Assembly (NCBI RefSeq): GCF_007655005.1
Contig: NZ_SZVW01000008.1
Span: 62,001-126,000 of the forward strand
Length of the DNA stretch: 64,000 nt
Origin: Streptomyces tibetensis
GTDB taxonomy: Bacteria; Actinomycetota; Actinomycetes; Streptomycetales; Streptomycetaceae
Direction of reading: 5' to 3'
The position numbers and the translations under genes are program-made. Below, piece by piece: positions 8,609 through 16,858 of this stretch. The notes under the pieces are model-generated. The model worked only from the letters and a program-made list of their open reading frames with translations, had not been told where the DNA came from and did not search any database. The first letter of the stretch is position 1. Each line of letters opens with the position of its first letter.

Positions 8609-9657
8609 CCCGGCTCATCCCCTCGCCGCTGGTCGTGGACATCCGCCCGGGTGCCCTCGAGGACCTGGCCTGCGTCCTCGCCGACGAGCGCATCTCGCAC
8701 TCCGGCCGCCTCGCCGTCGCCGTCAGCGGCGGCTCCGGCGCCAAGCTGCGCGAGCGCATCTCGCCGAGCATGCCCGGCGCCACCTGGTACGAGGTCGGCG
8801 GCGGCACCCTCGACGACGCGGTCCGGCTGGCGAGCGACATAAAGGCCGGCCACTTCGACGCGGTCGTCGGTCTCGGCGGCGGCAAGATCATCGACTGCGC
8901 CAAGTTCGCCGCGGCACGCGTCGGCCTGCCCCTGGTCGCCGTGCCGACGAACCTCGCGCACGACGGCCTGTGCTCGCCGGTCGCCACCCTCGACAACGAC
9001 GCGGGCCGCGGCTCCTACGGTGTGCCGAACCCGATCGCCGTGGTCATCGACCTGGACGTCATCCGTGAGGCCCCGGTGCGTTTCGTGCGCGCGGGCATCG
9101 GCGACGCGATCTCCAACATCAACTCGATCGCCGACTGGGAACTGGCCAACCGCGTCAAGGGCGAGAAGATCGACGGACTCGCCGCCGCCATGGCCCGCCA
9201 GGCGGGCGAAGCGGTGCTCCGGCACCCGGCCGGGGTCGGCGACAACGGCTTTCTCCAGGTACTCGCCGAGGCGCTCGTCCTCACCGGCGTCGCGATGTCG
9301 ATCTCCGGCGACTCGCGGCCGGCCTCGGGGTCGTGCCACGAGATCAACCACGCCTTCGACCTGCTCTACCCGAAGCGGGCCGCCGCCCACGGCGAGCAGT
9401 GCGGTCTCGGCGCGGCCTTCGCGATGTGGCTGCGCGGGGCGCACGAGGATTCGGCGTACATGGCCGAGGTCCTGCGCCGCCACGGCCTGCCCGTGCTGCC
9501 GGAGGAGATCGGCTTCACGACGGACGAGTTCGTCAAGGCCGTCGAGTTCGCCCCGGAGACCCGGCCCGGCCGCTACACCATCCTCGAACACCTCGACCTG
9601 AACACCGAACAGATCAAGGACATCTACGCCGACTATGTCAAGGCCATCGGTAGCTGA
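8596..9657 (+). CDS. sn-glycerol-1-phosphate dehydrogenase-like enzyme
   Basis: A 353-residue member of the iron/zinc alcohol-dehydrogenase and dehydroquinate-synthase superfamily, closest in layout to glycerol-1-phosphate dehydrogenases (EgsA/AraM). Visible are the NAD(P)-binding VVGLGGGKIIDCAKFAA, the NLAHDGLCSP segment, and the candidate metal ligands in SCHEINHAFD and AAHGEQCG. It would reduce a keto-phosphate such as dihydroxyacetone phosphate to a polyol phosphate, which the adjacent nucleotidyltransferase could activate. The start is GTG 8596; a longer frame from 8545 lies inside the upstream gene. No PcrB-like prenyltransferase is nearby, so an AraM-type ether-lipid role is not supported. 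Confidence 0.8.
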   Translation: MPVLTRLIPSPLVVDIRPGALEDLACVLADERISHSGRLAVAVSGGSGAKLRERISPSMPGATWYEVGGGTLDDAVRLASDIKAGHFDAVVGLGGGKIIDCAKFAAARVGLPLVAVPTNLAHDGLCSPVATLDNDAGRGSYGVPNPIAVVIDLDVIREAPVRFVRAGIGDAISNINSIADWELANRVKGEKIDGLAAAMARQAGEAVLRHPAGVGDNGFLQVLAEALVLTGVAMSISGDSRPASGSCHEINHAFDLLYPKRAAAHGEQCGLGAAFAMWLRGAHEDSAYMAEVLRRHGLPVLPEEIGFTTDEFVKAVEFAPETRPGRYTILEHLDLNTEQIKDIYADYVKAIGS

Positions 9658-10414
9658 ACTACGCCCCGTCGTTCACCCCGCAGGGGTGAAGGACCGGCGC
9701 AGCGGTGAGCACTGGATGGGACGCCTCTACATGCGTGAGGTGTCCCTGCGGGTCGACCGCTACCTGGTGAACACCAGGGTCACACCCAACCAGCTCACGT
9801 ACCTGATGACCGTCTTCGGTGTGCTCGCGGCCCCGGCACTGCTCGTGCCGGGGATCGCGGGCGCCGTACTCGGTGTGGTCTGCGTGCAGATGTATCTGCT
9901 GCTGGACTGCGTCGACGGCGAGATCGCGCGCTGGAAGAAGCAGTACTCGCTCAACGGGGTCTACCTTGACCGCGTCGGCGCCTACCTGACCGACGCCGCC
10001 GTGCTCACCGGCTTCGGCCTGCGCGCCGCCGACCTGTGGGGCACCGGCCGCATCGACTGGCTGTGGGCCTTCCTCGGCACCCTGGCCGCCCTCGGCGCCA
10101 TCCTGATCAAGGCCGAGACCGACCTCGTCGGTGTCGCCCGGCACCAGGCCGGCAAGCCCCCGGTCAAGGAGGCCGCCGCCGAGATGCGCTCCTCCGGCAT
10201 GGCGCTGGCCCGCAAGGCCGCCGCCGCCCTGAACTTCCACCGGCTGATCCTCGGCATCGAGGCGTCCCTGCTGATCCTCGTGCTGGCGATCGTCGACCAG
10301 GTCCGCGGCGACCTGTTCTTCTCCCGGCTCGGCGTCGCGGTGCTGGCCGGCATCGCGCTCGTGCAGACCCTGCTGCACCTCGTGTCCATCCTGGCTTCCA
10401 GCAGGCTGAAGTGA
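9635..10414 (+). CDS. CDP-alcohol phosphatidyltransferase family protein, variant motif
   Basis: A 259-residue membrane protein of the CDP-alcohol phosphotransferase family. The signature reads D91-x2-D94-G95-x2-A98-R99-x8-G108-x3-D112-x3-A116. The first three aspartates are kept, but the fourth, which acts as catalytic base in characterised members, is alanine. A nearby D (LTD) four residues on could substitute, or the protein may not be an active transferase. Four to six hydrophobic segments follow. The gene starts at ATG 9635, overlapping the dehydrogenase gene by 23 nt, and is coupled to the glycosyltransferase gene by a GTGA overlap. Confidence 0.82.
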   Translation: MSRPSVAELRPVVHPAGVKDRRSGEHWMGRLYMREVSLRVDRYLVNTRVTPNQLTYLMTVFGVLAAPALLVPGIAGAVLGVVCVQMYLLLDCVDGEIARWKKQYSLNGVYLDRVGAYLTDAAVLTGFGLRAADLWGTGRIDWLWAFLGTLAALGAILIKAETDLVGVARHQAGKPPVKEAAAEMRSSGMALARKAAAALNFHRLILGIEASLLILVLAIVDQVRGDLFFSRLGVAVLAGIALVQTLLHLVSILASSRLK

Positions 10415-11292
10415 GCGGTATGAAGGTCGGCGCCGTCATCATCACCATGGGCAACCGGCCCGAGGAACTGCGCGCCCTGCTCGACTCCGTCGCCAAGCAG
10501 GACGGCGACCGGGTGGAGGTGGTCGTCGTCGGCAACGGCTCGCCCGTCCCGGACGTCCCCGAGGGCGTCCGCACCATCGAGCTGCCCGAGAACCTCGGCA
10601 TCCCCGGTGGCCGCAACGTCGGCATCGAGGCCTTCGGCCCGTCCGGCCGGGACGTCGACGTCCTGCTCTTCCTCGACGACGACGGACTGCTCGCGAGCCA
10701 CGACACCGCCGAGCTGTGCCGCAAGGCGTTCGAGGCCGACCCGAAGCTCGGCATCGTGAGCTTCCGCATAGCCGACCCGGAGACCGGCGTCACCCAGCGC
10801 CGCCACGTCCCCCGGCTGCGCGCCGCCGACCCGATGCGCTCCTCGCGTGTGACCACCTTCCTCGGCGGAGCCAACGCCGTGCGCACCCGCGTCTTCGCCG
10901 ACGTCGGCGGACTCCCGGACGAGTTCTTCTACGCCCACGAGGAAACCGACCTGGCCTGGCGGGCCCTGGACGCGGGCTGGATGATCGACTACCGGTCCGA
11001 CATGGTGCTCTACCACCCGACGACCGCCCCCTCGCGGCACGCGGTCTACCACCGCATGGTCGCCCGCAACCGCGTCTGGCTGGCCCGCCGCAACCTCCCC
11101 GCGCCGCTCGTCCCGGTCTACCTCGGCGTGTGGCTGCTGCTCACTCTGCTGCGCCGCCCCTCCCGCAGTGCGCTGCGGGCCTGGTTCGGCGGATTCCGCG
11201 AAGGCTGGACCACCTCGTGCGGTCCCCGCCGGCCCATGAAGTGGCGTACGGTGTGGCGGCTGACCCGGCTGGGCCGGCCCCCCGTCATCTGA
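10411..11292 (+). CDS. family 2 glycosyltransferase
   Basis: A 293-residue GT-A fold glycosyltransferase. The N-terminal GAVIITMGNRPEELRALLDS starts the nucleotide-sugar-binding fold, LFLDDDGLL is the DxD-type metal motif, and HEETDLAWR is the acceptor-side ED/E segment usual in GT2 enzymes of the rhamnosyltransferase type. It probably adds a sugar to a membrane-linked intermediate made by the neighbouring phosphotransferases. GTG 10411 overlaps the preceding stop; an ATG at 10420 is an alternative. The C-terminal basic and hydrophobic segment (about residues 215-245) may contact the membrane. Confidence 0.87.
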   Translation: MSGMKVGAVIITMGNRPEELRALLDSVAKQDGDRVEVVVVGNGSPVPDVPEGVRTIELPENLGIPGGRNVGIEAFGPSGRDVDVLLFLDDDGLLASHDTAELCRKAFEADPKLGIVSFRIADPETGVTQRRHVPRLRAADPMRSSRVTTFLGGANAVRTRVFADVGGLPDEFFYAHEETDLAWRALDAGWMIDYRSDMVLYHPTTAPSRHAVYHRMVARNRVWLARRNLPAPLVPVYLGVWLLLTLLRRPSRSALRAWFGGFREGWTTSCGPRRPMKWRTVWRLTRLGRPPVI

Positions 11293-11398
11293 CAAGCTCG
11301 TATCCGGGAGACACCCGGGAGCCCCCGGGCCGTACCCTGGCCCCGGCGCGTGCCGGACCGGCACAGGCCGAGCATCTCGAAGACGAAAGTTTCCACTA

Positions 11399-12328
11399 GT
11401 GAGTGAGACAACGCACGACGCCACGGTCGCGGTGACCCCGCCCGCGGCGCCCGACGAGGGCCTCACGGCGAGGGAACTCGCCGCCAAGCACGGGCTGACC
11501 GTGAGCGGCGCCCGTCCGTCCCTCATCGAGTACGTCCGTCAGCTCTGGGACCGGCGGCACTTCATCCTCGCCTTCTCCCGGGCGAAGCTGACCGCCCAGT
11601 ACAGCCAGGCCAAGCTGGGCCAGCTGTGGCAGGTGGCCACGCCGCTGCTGAACGCGGCCGTGTACTTCTTCATCTTCGGCCTGCTCCTGGAGGCCGACCG
11701 GGGCATGTCCCGGGAGGTGTACATCCCGTTCCTGGTCACGGGCGTGTTCGTGTTCACCTTCACTCAGAGCTCGGTCATGGCGGGGGTGCGCGCGATCTCC
11801 GGCAACCTCGGCCTGGTCCGCGCCCTGCACTTCCCGCGCGCCTCGCTGCCGATCTCCTTCGCGCTCCAGCAGCTCCAGCAGTTGCTGTTCTCGATGATCG
11901 TGCTGTTCGCCATCGCGGTCGGCTTCGGCAGCTACCCGGACCTGTCCTGGGCGCTGATCGTGCCGGTGCTCGTCCTGCAGTTCTGCTTCAACACCGGTCT
12001 CGCGCTGATCATGGCCCGGGCGGGCGCCAAGACTCCCGACCTGGCACAGCTGATGCCGTTCGTGATGCGCACGTGGATGTACGCCTCCGGCGTGATGTTC
12101 TCCATTCCGATCTTCCTCAAGGACAAGCCGGAGTGGATCGCGAACGTCCTCCAGTGGAACCCGGCCGCGATCTACATGGACCTGATGCGCTTCGCCCTCA
12201 TCGACGGCTACGGCTCGGAGAACCTGCCCGACCACGTGTGGGCGGTCGCGGGCGGCTGGGCCGTGCTGTTCGCCCTCGGCGGCTTCGTGTACTTCTGGAA
12301 GGCGGAGGAGAGGTACGGCCGTGGCTGA
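11399..12328 (+). CDS. tagG: ABC-2 type polysaccharide/teichoic-acid exporter permease
   Basis: A 309-residue permease with about six membrane segments after a 60-residue cytoplasmic start; FSRAKLTAQYSQAKLGQLWQ and the following hydrophobic segment are characteristic of TagG/Wzm permeases. It partners with the ATPase encoded immediately downstream (8-nt overlap) to export a lipid-linked glycopolymer to the cell surface. The GTG start at 11399 follows a 106-nt gap containing GC-rich dyads, so a separate promoter is possible, though the strand and context suggest it belongs to the same unit as the upstream biosynthetic genes. The symbol reflects family, not proven teichoic-acid export. Confidence 0.88.
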   Translation: MSETTHDATVAVTPPAAPDEGLTARELAAKHGLTVSGARPSLIEYVRQLWDRRHFILAFSRAKLTAQYSQAKLGQLWQVATPLLNAAVYFFIFGLLLEADRGMSREVYIPFLVTGVFVFTFTQSSVMAGVRAISGNLGLVRALHFPRASLPISFALQQLQQLLFSMIVLFAIAVGFGSYPDLSWALIVPVLVLQFCFNTGLALIMARAGAKTPDLAQLMPFVMRTWMYASGVMFSIPIFLKDKPEWIANVLQWNPAAIYMDLMRFALIDGYGSENLPDHVWAVAGGWAVLFALGGFVYFWKAEERYGRG

Positions 12329-13109
12329 GCAGAAGCAGGACGCACGCATCCCCACCGTCGTCGCGGACGACCTGCACATCGTCTACCGCGTCAACGGCGC
12401 CAAGACCGGCAAGGGCAGCGCCACCGCCGCCCTCAGCCGCATCGTCAAGCGAGGCTCCGACGACACGGCGCGGGGCGTTCGCAAGGTGCACGCCGTGCGA
12501 GGGGTCTCCTTCGTGGCGTACCGCGGCGAGGCCATCGGCCTGATCGGCTCCAACGGCTCCGGCAAGTCGACCCTGCTGCGCGCCATCGCGGGCCTGCTCC
12601 CCGCCGAGCAGGGCAAGGTCTACACCGACGGCCAGCCCTCGCTGCTGGGCGTCAACGCGGCCCTGATGAACGACCTCACCGGCGAACGCAACGTCATACT
12701 GGGCGGCCTCGCCATGGGCATGTCCCGTGAGGAGATCAAGGAGCGCTACCAGGACATCGTCGACTTCTCCGGGATCAACGAGAAGGGCGACTTCATCACC
12801 CTGCCGATGCGTACCTACTCCTCCGGTATGGCGGCCCGGCTCCGCTTCTCCATCGCGGCGGCCAAGGACCACGACGTCCTCATGATCGACGAGGCTCTGG
12901 CGACCGGCGACCGCAAGTTCCAGAAGCGTTCCGAGGACCGCATCCGGGAGCTGCGCAAGGAAGCCGGCACGGTGTTTCTGGTCAGCCACAACAACAAGTC
13001 CATCCGCGACACCTGCAACCGCGTCCTGTGGCTGGAACGCGGCGAGCTGCGCATGGACGGCCCCACGGACGAGGTGCTCAAGGAGTACGAGAAGTTCACG
13101 GGCAAGTAG
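12321..13109 (+). CDS. tagH: ABC polysaccharide exporter ATP-binding protein
   Basis: A 262-residue ATPase. Walker A is GLIGSNGSGKST, the signature region is YSSGMAARLRFS, Walker B is VLMIDEALATGD, and the switch histidine is in LVSHNNKS. The unusual N-terminal stretch before Walker A (about 70 residues) is as in TagH and Wzt subfamilies. No C-terminal carbohydrate-binding domain is present, unlike Wzt of some O-antigen systems. It overlaps tagG by 8 nt and is the last gene of the cluster, followed by a strong terminator at 13123-13153. Confidence 0.9.
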   Translation: MAEQKQDARIPTVVADDLHIVYRVNGAKTGKGSATAALSRIVKRGSDDTARGVRKVHAVRGVSFVAYRGEAIGLIGSNGSGKSTLLRAIAGLLPAEQGKVYTDGQPSLLGVNAALMNDLTGERNVILGGLAMGMSREEIKERYQDIVDFSGINEKGDFITLPMRTYSSGMAARLRFSIAAAKDHDVLMIDEALATGDRKFQKRSEDRIRELRKEAGTVFLVSHNNKSIRDTCNRVLWLERGELRMDGPTDEVLKEYEKFTGK

Positions 13110-13122
13110 CCGCTTTCGGACA

Positions 13123-13153
13123 GGGCCCCGACGGAACTGTTCCGGCGGGGCCC
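13123..13153 (+). terminator. terminator after the exporter gene
   Basis: Hairpin 13 nt past the stop: GGGCCCCG (13123-13130) pairs with CGGGGCCC (13146-13153), with a second inner stem CGGAA/TTCCG separated by one mismatch. It isolates the glycoconjugate cluster from the hopanoid operon. Confidence 0.85.
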
Positions 13154-13406
13154 GGCGTCTGCAAAGGAAACGTCAACTCCGGCCCATCTCAGGAATCTTG
13201 GGGCCAATCGGTGTGTTCTCGTGATGTGCGGGACACCCTGACGAACCGTGTCGCGTTGTACAACGTAAGCTGTACCGGTCCCGAAACACGGCAATCAGGG
13301 TGATAATGCGCGACACCGCCCGTCGGACCACCGTGCGGACGGCGGGGCGGCGTGTCCGAAATAGTGTGTATTGGGTCGGCAGTGTAGAACGGGAGATGTG
13401 ACGGCG
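13154..13406 (+). promoter_or_regulatory. upstream region of the hopanoid operon
   Basis: A 253-nt region of lower GC than its neighbours, without a gene. It contains a perfect 12-bp palindrome CGTTGTACAACG (13254-13265), a -10-like TGATAAT (13301-13307) and TAGTGT (13362-13367). No convincing -35 was found at standard spacing, so the promoter class is undetermined. GGGAG at 13391-13395 precedes the ATG at 13407. Confidence 0.5.
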
Positions 13407-13472
13407 ATGGCTACGGAAACTCCCCAGCTCCACGCAGCACGTGCCGTCCCCGCGCCGGGCAGTCGGCGGTGA
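13407..13472 (+). CDS. possible 21-aa peptide coupled to hpnC
   Basis: ATG 13407, with GGGAG about 11 nt upstream, opens MATETPQLHAARAVPAPGSRR and ends at TGA 13470-13472, which overlaps the GTG start of hpnC (GTGA). hpnC has no good ribosome binding site of its own, so translation of this short ORF could deliver ribosomes to hpnC. No similarity to a known leader peptide is recognised. Confidence 0.45.
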   Translation: MATETPQLHAARAVPAPGSRR

Positions 13473-14371
13473 CGGGAACCGGCACGGCGCGCTCCCTCGA
13501 TCCGGAGCGCGGCACGCTCGACAAGGCCGCCGGCGAGAACTTCCCGGTGGCCCCCTTCTTCCTGCCCCGGGCCTGGCGCACCGACCTCATGGCCGTCTAC
13601 GGCTTCGCCCGCCTGGTCGACGACATCGGCGACGGCGATCTCGCCCCCGGCGGCGCCGACGCCCGGCTGCTCGGCGTCTGCGCCGAGGAGGCCGAGGACC
13701 GGCTGGTGCTGCTCGACGCCTTCGAGGCGGACCTGCGCAGGGTCTTCGACTCGACCCCGCGTCACCCCCTGCTGCGCCGCCTCCAGTCGACCGTTCGCCG
13801 CTGCTCCCTGACCCCGGGGCCGTTCCTCGGCCTGATCGCCGCCAACCGCCGGGACCAGCTGGTCAGCCGCTACGAGACCTACGACGACCTGCTCGCCTAC
13901 TGCGAACTGTCCGCCAACCCCGTCGGCCGTCTCGTCCTCGCCCTCACCGGCACCTCGACTCCGGAGCGGATCCGGCGCTCCGACATGATCTGCACGGCCC
14001 TCCAGATCGTCGAGCACCTCCAGGACGTCGCCGAGGACCTCACCCGCGGCCGGGTCTACCTGCCTGCGGCCGACATGAAACGCTTCCACGTCCAGGAAGC
14101 GGATCTCGCCACGACATCCGCCGGTGCGTCGGTCCGTGCGCTGATTGCGTACGAAGCGCAAAGGGCACGGGACCTCCTGAATGAAGGCGCCCCCTTGGTG
14201 GGTAGCGTCCACGGCAGGCTGAAGCTGCTGCTCGCAGGGTTCGTGGCGGGGGGAAGGGCGGCCCTCCACGCGATCGCCGCCGCCGAATACGACGTACTTC
14301 CCGGCCCGCCCGAGCCCGGCAAGGTCCGGTTGCTGCGTGAGGTGGGCGTGACTCTGCGAGGAGAGGGGTGA
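13469..14371 (+). CDS. hpnC: squalene synthase HpnC
   Basis: A 300-residue trans-isoprenyl diphosphate synthase of the HpnC family. In the HpnCDE route it converts presqualene diphosphate-derived product to hydroxysqualene. Aspartate motifs are RLVDDIGDG and the second EHLQDVAEDLTRGRVYLP. The GTG at 13469 overlaps the stop of a 21-codon ORF. The gene is the first enzyme gene of the hopanoid operon, coupled to hpnD by a GTGA overlap. Assignment to HpnC rather than HpnD rests on gene order and the NFPVAPFFLPR start. Confidence 0.92.
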   Translation: MTGTGTARSLDPERGTLDKAAGENFPVAPFFLPRAWRTDLMAVYGFARLVDDIGDGDLAPGGADARLLGVCAEEAEDRLVLLDAFEADLRRVFDSTPRHPLLRRLQSTVRRCSLTPGPFLGLIAANRRDQLVSRYETYDDLLAYCELSANPVGRLVLALTGTSTPERIRRSDMICTALQIVEHLQDVAEDLTRGRVYLPAADMKRFHVQEADLATTSAGASVRALIAYEAQRARDLLNEGAPLVGSVHGRLKLLLAGFVAGGRAALHAIAAAEYDVLPGPPEPGKVRLLREVGVTLRGEG

Positions 14372-15318
14372 TCCGGACCGTGGAGTCGGAACCGCACGCG
14401 TCCCCGCCGGTACTCGCCGCCTACAGCTACTGCGAGGCCGTCACCGGGCGGCAGGCCCGCAACTTCGCCTACGGCATCCGGCTGCTGCCGGCGCCTCAGC
14501 GCCGGGCGATGTCGGCGCTGTACGCGTTCTCGCGGCGGGTCGACGACATCGGCGACGGCGCACTCGCCGACGACGTCAAGGTGGCCAGGCTGGAGGAGAC
14601 CCGGGCGCTGCTCACCCGGATCCGCGAGGACCGGGTCGACGAGGACGACACCGACCCGGTCGCGGTCGCCCTCGCGCACGCCGCCGGGGCCTTCCCGATC
14701 CCGCTCTGCGGCCTGGACGAGCTCATCGACGGCGTCCTCATGGACGTCCGCGGCGAGACGTACGAGACCTGGGACGACCTGAAAATCTACTGCCGCTGCG
14801 TCGCCGGTGCGATCGGGCGGCTCTCGCTGGGCGTCTTCGGCACCGAACCCGGGGCGCGCGGAGTGGACCGCGCGCCGGAGTATGCCGACACGCTCGGGCT
14901 CGCGCTTCAGCTCACCAACATCCTCAGAGACGTCCGCGAGGACGCCGTGGGCGGGCGGACCTATCTGCCCGCCGACGATCTCGCCAAGTTCGGCTGTTCG
15001 GCCGGCTTCAGCGGGCCGCGGCCACCGGAGGGCTCCGACTTCGCGGGCCTCGTGCACTTCGAAGTGCGACGGGCCCGCGCCCTGTTCGCCGAGGGCTACC
15101 GGCTGCTCCCCATGCTCGACCGGCGCAGCGGCGCCTGCGTCGCCGCCATGGCCGGCATCTACCGCCGCCTCCTCGACCGCATCGAGCGCGACCCGCAGGC
15201 CGTGCTGCGCGGCCGGGTCTCCCTGCCCGGCCGGGAGAAGGCGTACGTCGCCGTGCGCGGCCTGTCAGGACTCGACGCCCGGCACGTGACCCGGCGGACC
15301 GTCAGGAGGCGTGCGTGA
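14368..15318 (+). CDS. hpnD: presqualene diphosphate synthase HpnD
   Basis: A 316-residue squalene/phytoene-synthase-fold enzyme that condenses two farnesyl diphosphates to presqualene diphosphate. The catalytic aspartate motifs are SRRVDDIGDG and NILRDVREDAVGGRTYLP; NFAYGIRLLP at the N-terminus is typical of HpnD. GTG 14368 overlaps the hpnC stop; an in-frame GTG at 14380 is possible. It is followed, with another GTGA overlap, by a 44-codon ORF and then hpnE. Confidence 0.93.
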   Translation: MIRTVESEPHASPPVLAAYSYCEAVTGRQARNFAYGIRLLPAPQRRAMSALYAFSRRVDDIGDGALADDVKVARLEETRALLTRIREDRVDEDDTDPVAVALAHAAGAFPIPLCGLDELIDGVLMDVRGETYETWDDLKIYCRCVAGAIGRLSLGVFGTEPGARGVDRAPEYADTLGLALQLTNILRDVREDAVGGRTYLPADDLAKFGCSAGFSGPRPPEGSDFAGLVHFEVRRARALFAEGYRLLPMLDRRSGACVAAMAGIYRRLLDRIERDPQAVLRGRVSLPGREKAYVAVRGLSGLDARHVTRRTVRRRA

Positions 15319-15449
15319 CGGACACAGACGCCGCCGTCGGCGAGAAGCGGCGGGCAACCCTCCGGCCCGGGGCCGCGTCCCTGACGGAGACGGCCGGCCG
15401 TGCACCGTTCGAGCAGCACGCCCGGGCCGCGGGGGAGGGCGCGCGATGA
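15315..15449 (+). CDS. 44-aa conserved-position small ORF between hpnD and hpnE
   Basis: GTG 15315 overlaps the hpnD stop (GTGA) and the TGA at 15447-15449 overlaps the hpnE start (ATGA). It opens MTDTDAAVGEKRRATLRPG and is charged, Ala/Arg-rich, without a membrane segment or known motif. From memory the S. coelicolor operon also carries a tiny ORF at this position. Tight coupling on both sides argues that it is translated, at least as a coupling device. Confidence 0.65.
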   Translation: MTDTDAAVGEKRRATLRPGAASLTETAGRAPFEQHARAAGEGAR

Positions 15450-16858
15450 CCCATGGCACAGGGTCCGGGGGACCGGTCGCACAAGCGCGGCATGCCGTCG
15501 TGGTGGGCGGCGGGCTCGCCGGTGTCACCACGGCGCTCGCGCTCGCCGACGCCGGGGTGCGCGTCACGCTGCTGGAGGGCAGGCCGCGGCTCGGCGGCCT
15601 CGCCTTCTCCTTCCGGCGCGGTGAACTCACCGTCGACAACGGCCAGCACGTCTACCTGCGTTGCTGCACCGCCTACCGCTGGTTCCTCGACCGCATCGAG
15701 GGCGCGGCGCTGGCCCCGCTGCAGGACCGGCTCGACGTTCCCGTCCTCGACCTCGCCCGGCCCGAGGGGCGGCGGCTCGGCCGGCTGCGGCGCGACGCCC
15801 TGCCCGTGCCGCTGCACCTGGGCCGCAGCCTCGCCGCCTATCCGCACCTGTCGCTCGCCGACCGGGCCAAGGTGGGCCGGGCCGCGCTCGCGCTCAAGGG
15901 ACTCGACCTCACCGACCCGGCGCTGGACACGCAGGACTTCGGCAGCTGGCTGGCCGCGCACGGCCAGTCGGCGCGCGCCGTGGAGGCCCTGTGGGACCTG
16001 GTCGGGGTCGCCACCCTCAACGCGGTCGCCTCCGACGCCTCGCTGGCGCTGGCCGCGATGGTGTTCAAGACCGGCCTGCTGTCCGACCCGGGCGCTGCCG
16101 ACATCGGCTGGGCGCGGGTCCCGCTGGGCGACCTGCACGACCGGCTGGCCCGCAAGGCGCTCGACTCGGCGGGCGTGCGCACCGAGGTCCGCACCCGTGT
16201 CACCTCCGTCTCCTCCCACGGGGACGGGCAGTGGAGCGTCGAGGTCCCGGGCGAGACGCTCCAGGCCGACGCCGTGGTCCTCGCCGTACCGCAGCGCGAG
16301 GCGCACGACCTGCTGCCCGCGGGCGCCCTGGACGCGCCCGAACGGCTCCTGGAGATCGGCACCGCGCCCATCCTCAACGTCCACGTGGTCTACGACCGCA
16401 AGGTCCTCGGCCGGCCCTTCTTCACCGCCCTCGGCAGCCCCGTGCAGTGGGTCTTCGACCGGACCGAGGCGTCCGGGCTGCGCCAGGGCCAGTACCTCGC
16501 CCTGTCCCAGTCGGCCGCCCAGGACGAGATCGACGAGCCCGTGGCCGTGCTGCGCGAGCGGTACCTGCCCGAGCTGGAGCGACTGCTGCCGCTGACCCGC
16601 GGCGCCCACGTGAAGGACTTCTTCGTCACCCGGGAGCGCACCGCGACGTTCGCTCCCACCCCAGGCGTCGGGCACCTCAGGCCCGGCGCCCGCACCAAGG
16701 CATCCGGCCTCTACCTGGCCGGAGCGTGGACCGCCACCGGGTGGCCCGCGACCATGGAGAGTGCGGTCCGCAGTGGTGTGAGCGCGGCAGACGCCGTGCT
16801 GGGCGCCCTGGGCCGGCCCCGTCCTCGCCACCTCTTCGACTTCGAGGAGGCGGCGTGA
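15446..16858 (+). CDS. hpnE: hydroxysqualene dehydroxylase HpnE
   Basis: A 470-residue FAD-dependent amine-oxidase-fold enzyme that completes squalene formation. The dinucleotide-binding VVVGGGLAGVTTALALADAG and the GGLAFSFRRG segment are at the N-terminus; the C-terminal GLYLAGAWTATGWPATMESAV is the FAD-contacting end of phytoene-desaturase-like proteins. The start is ATG 15446, overlapping the small upstream ORF; a longer frame from 15311 runs through that ORF in another frame and is rejected. Confidence 0.93.
   Translation: MTHGTGSGGPVAQARHAVVVGGGLAGVTTALALADAGVRVTLLEGRPRLGGLAFSFRRGELTVDNGQHVYLRCCTAYRWFLDRIEGAALAPLQDRLDVPVLDLARPEGRRLGRLRRDALPVPLHLGRSLAAYPHLSLADRAKVGRAALALKGLDLTDPALDTQDFGSWLAAHGQSARAVEALWDLVGVATLNAVASDASLALAAMVFKTGLLSDPGAADIGWARVPLGDLHDRLARKALDSAGVRTEVRTRVTSVSSHGDGQWSVEVPGETLQADAVVLAVPQREAHDLLPAGALDAPERLLEIGTAPILNVHVVYDRKVLGRPFFTALGSPVQWVFDRTEASGLRQGQYLALSQSAAQDEIDEPVAVLRERYLPELERLLPLTRGAHVKDFFVTRERTATFAPTPGVGHLRPGARTKASGLYLAGAWTATGWPATMESAVRSGVSAADAVLGALGRPRPRHLFDFEEAA

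Noticed and set aside
11293-11398. Promoter for tagGH from a TGACAA-like hexamer
   Set aside because: No -10 at acceptable spacing; dyads there are only GC-rich repeats.
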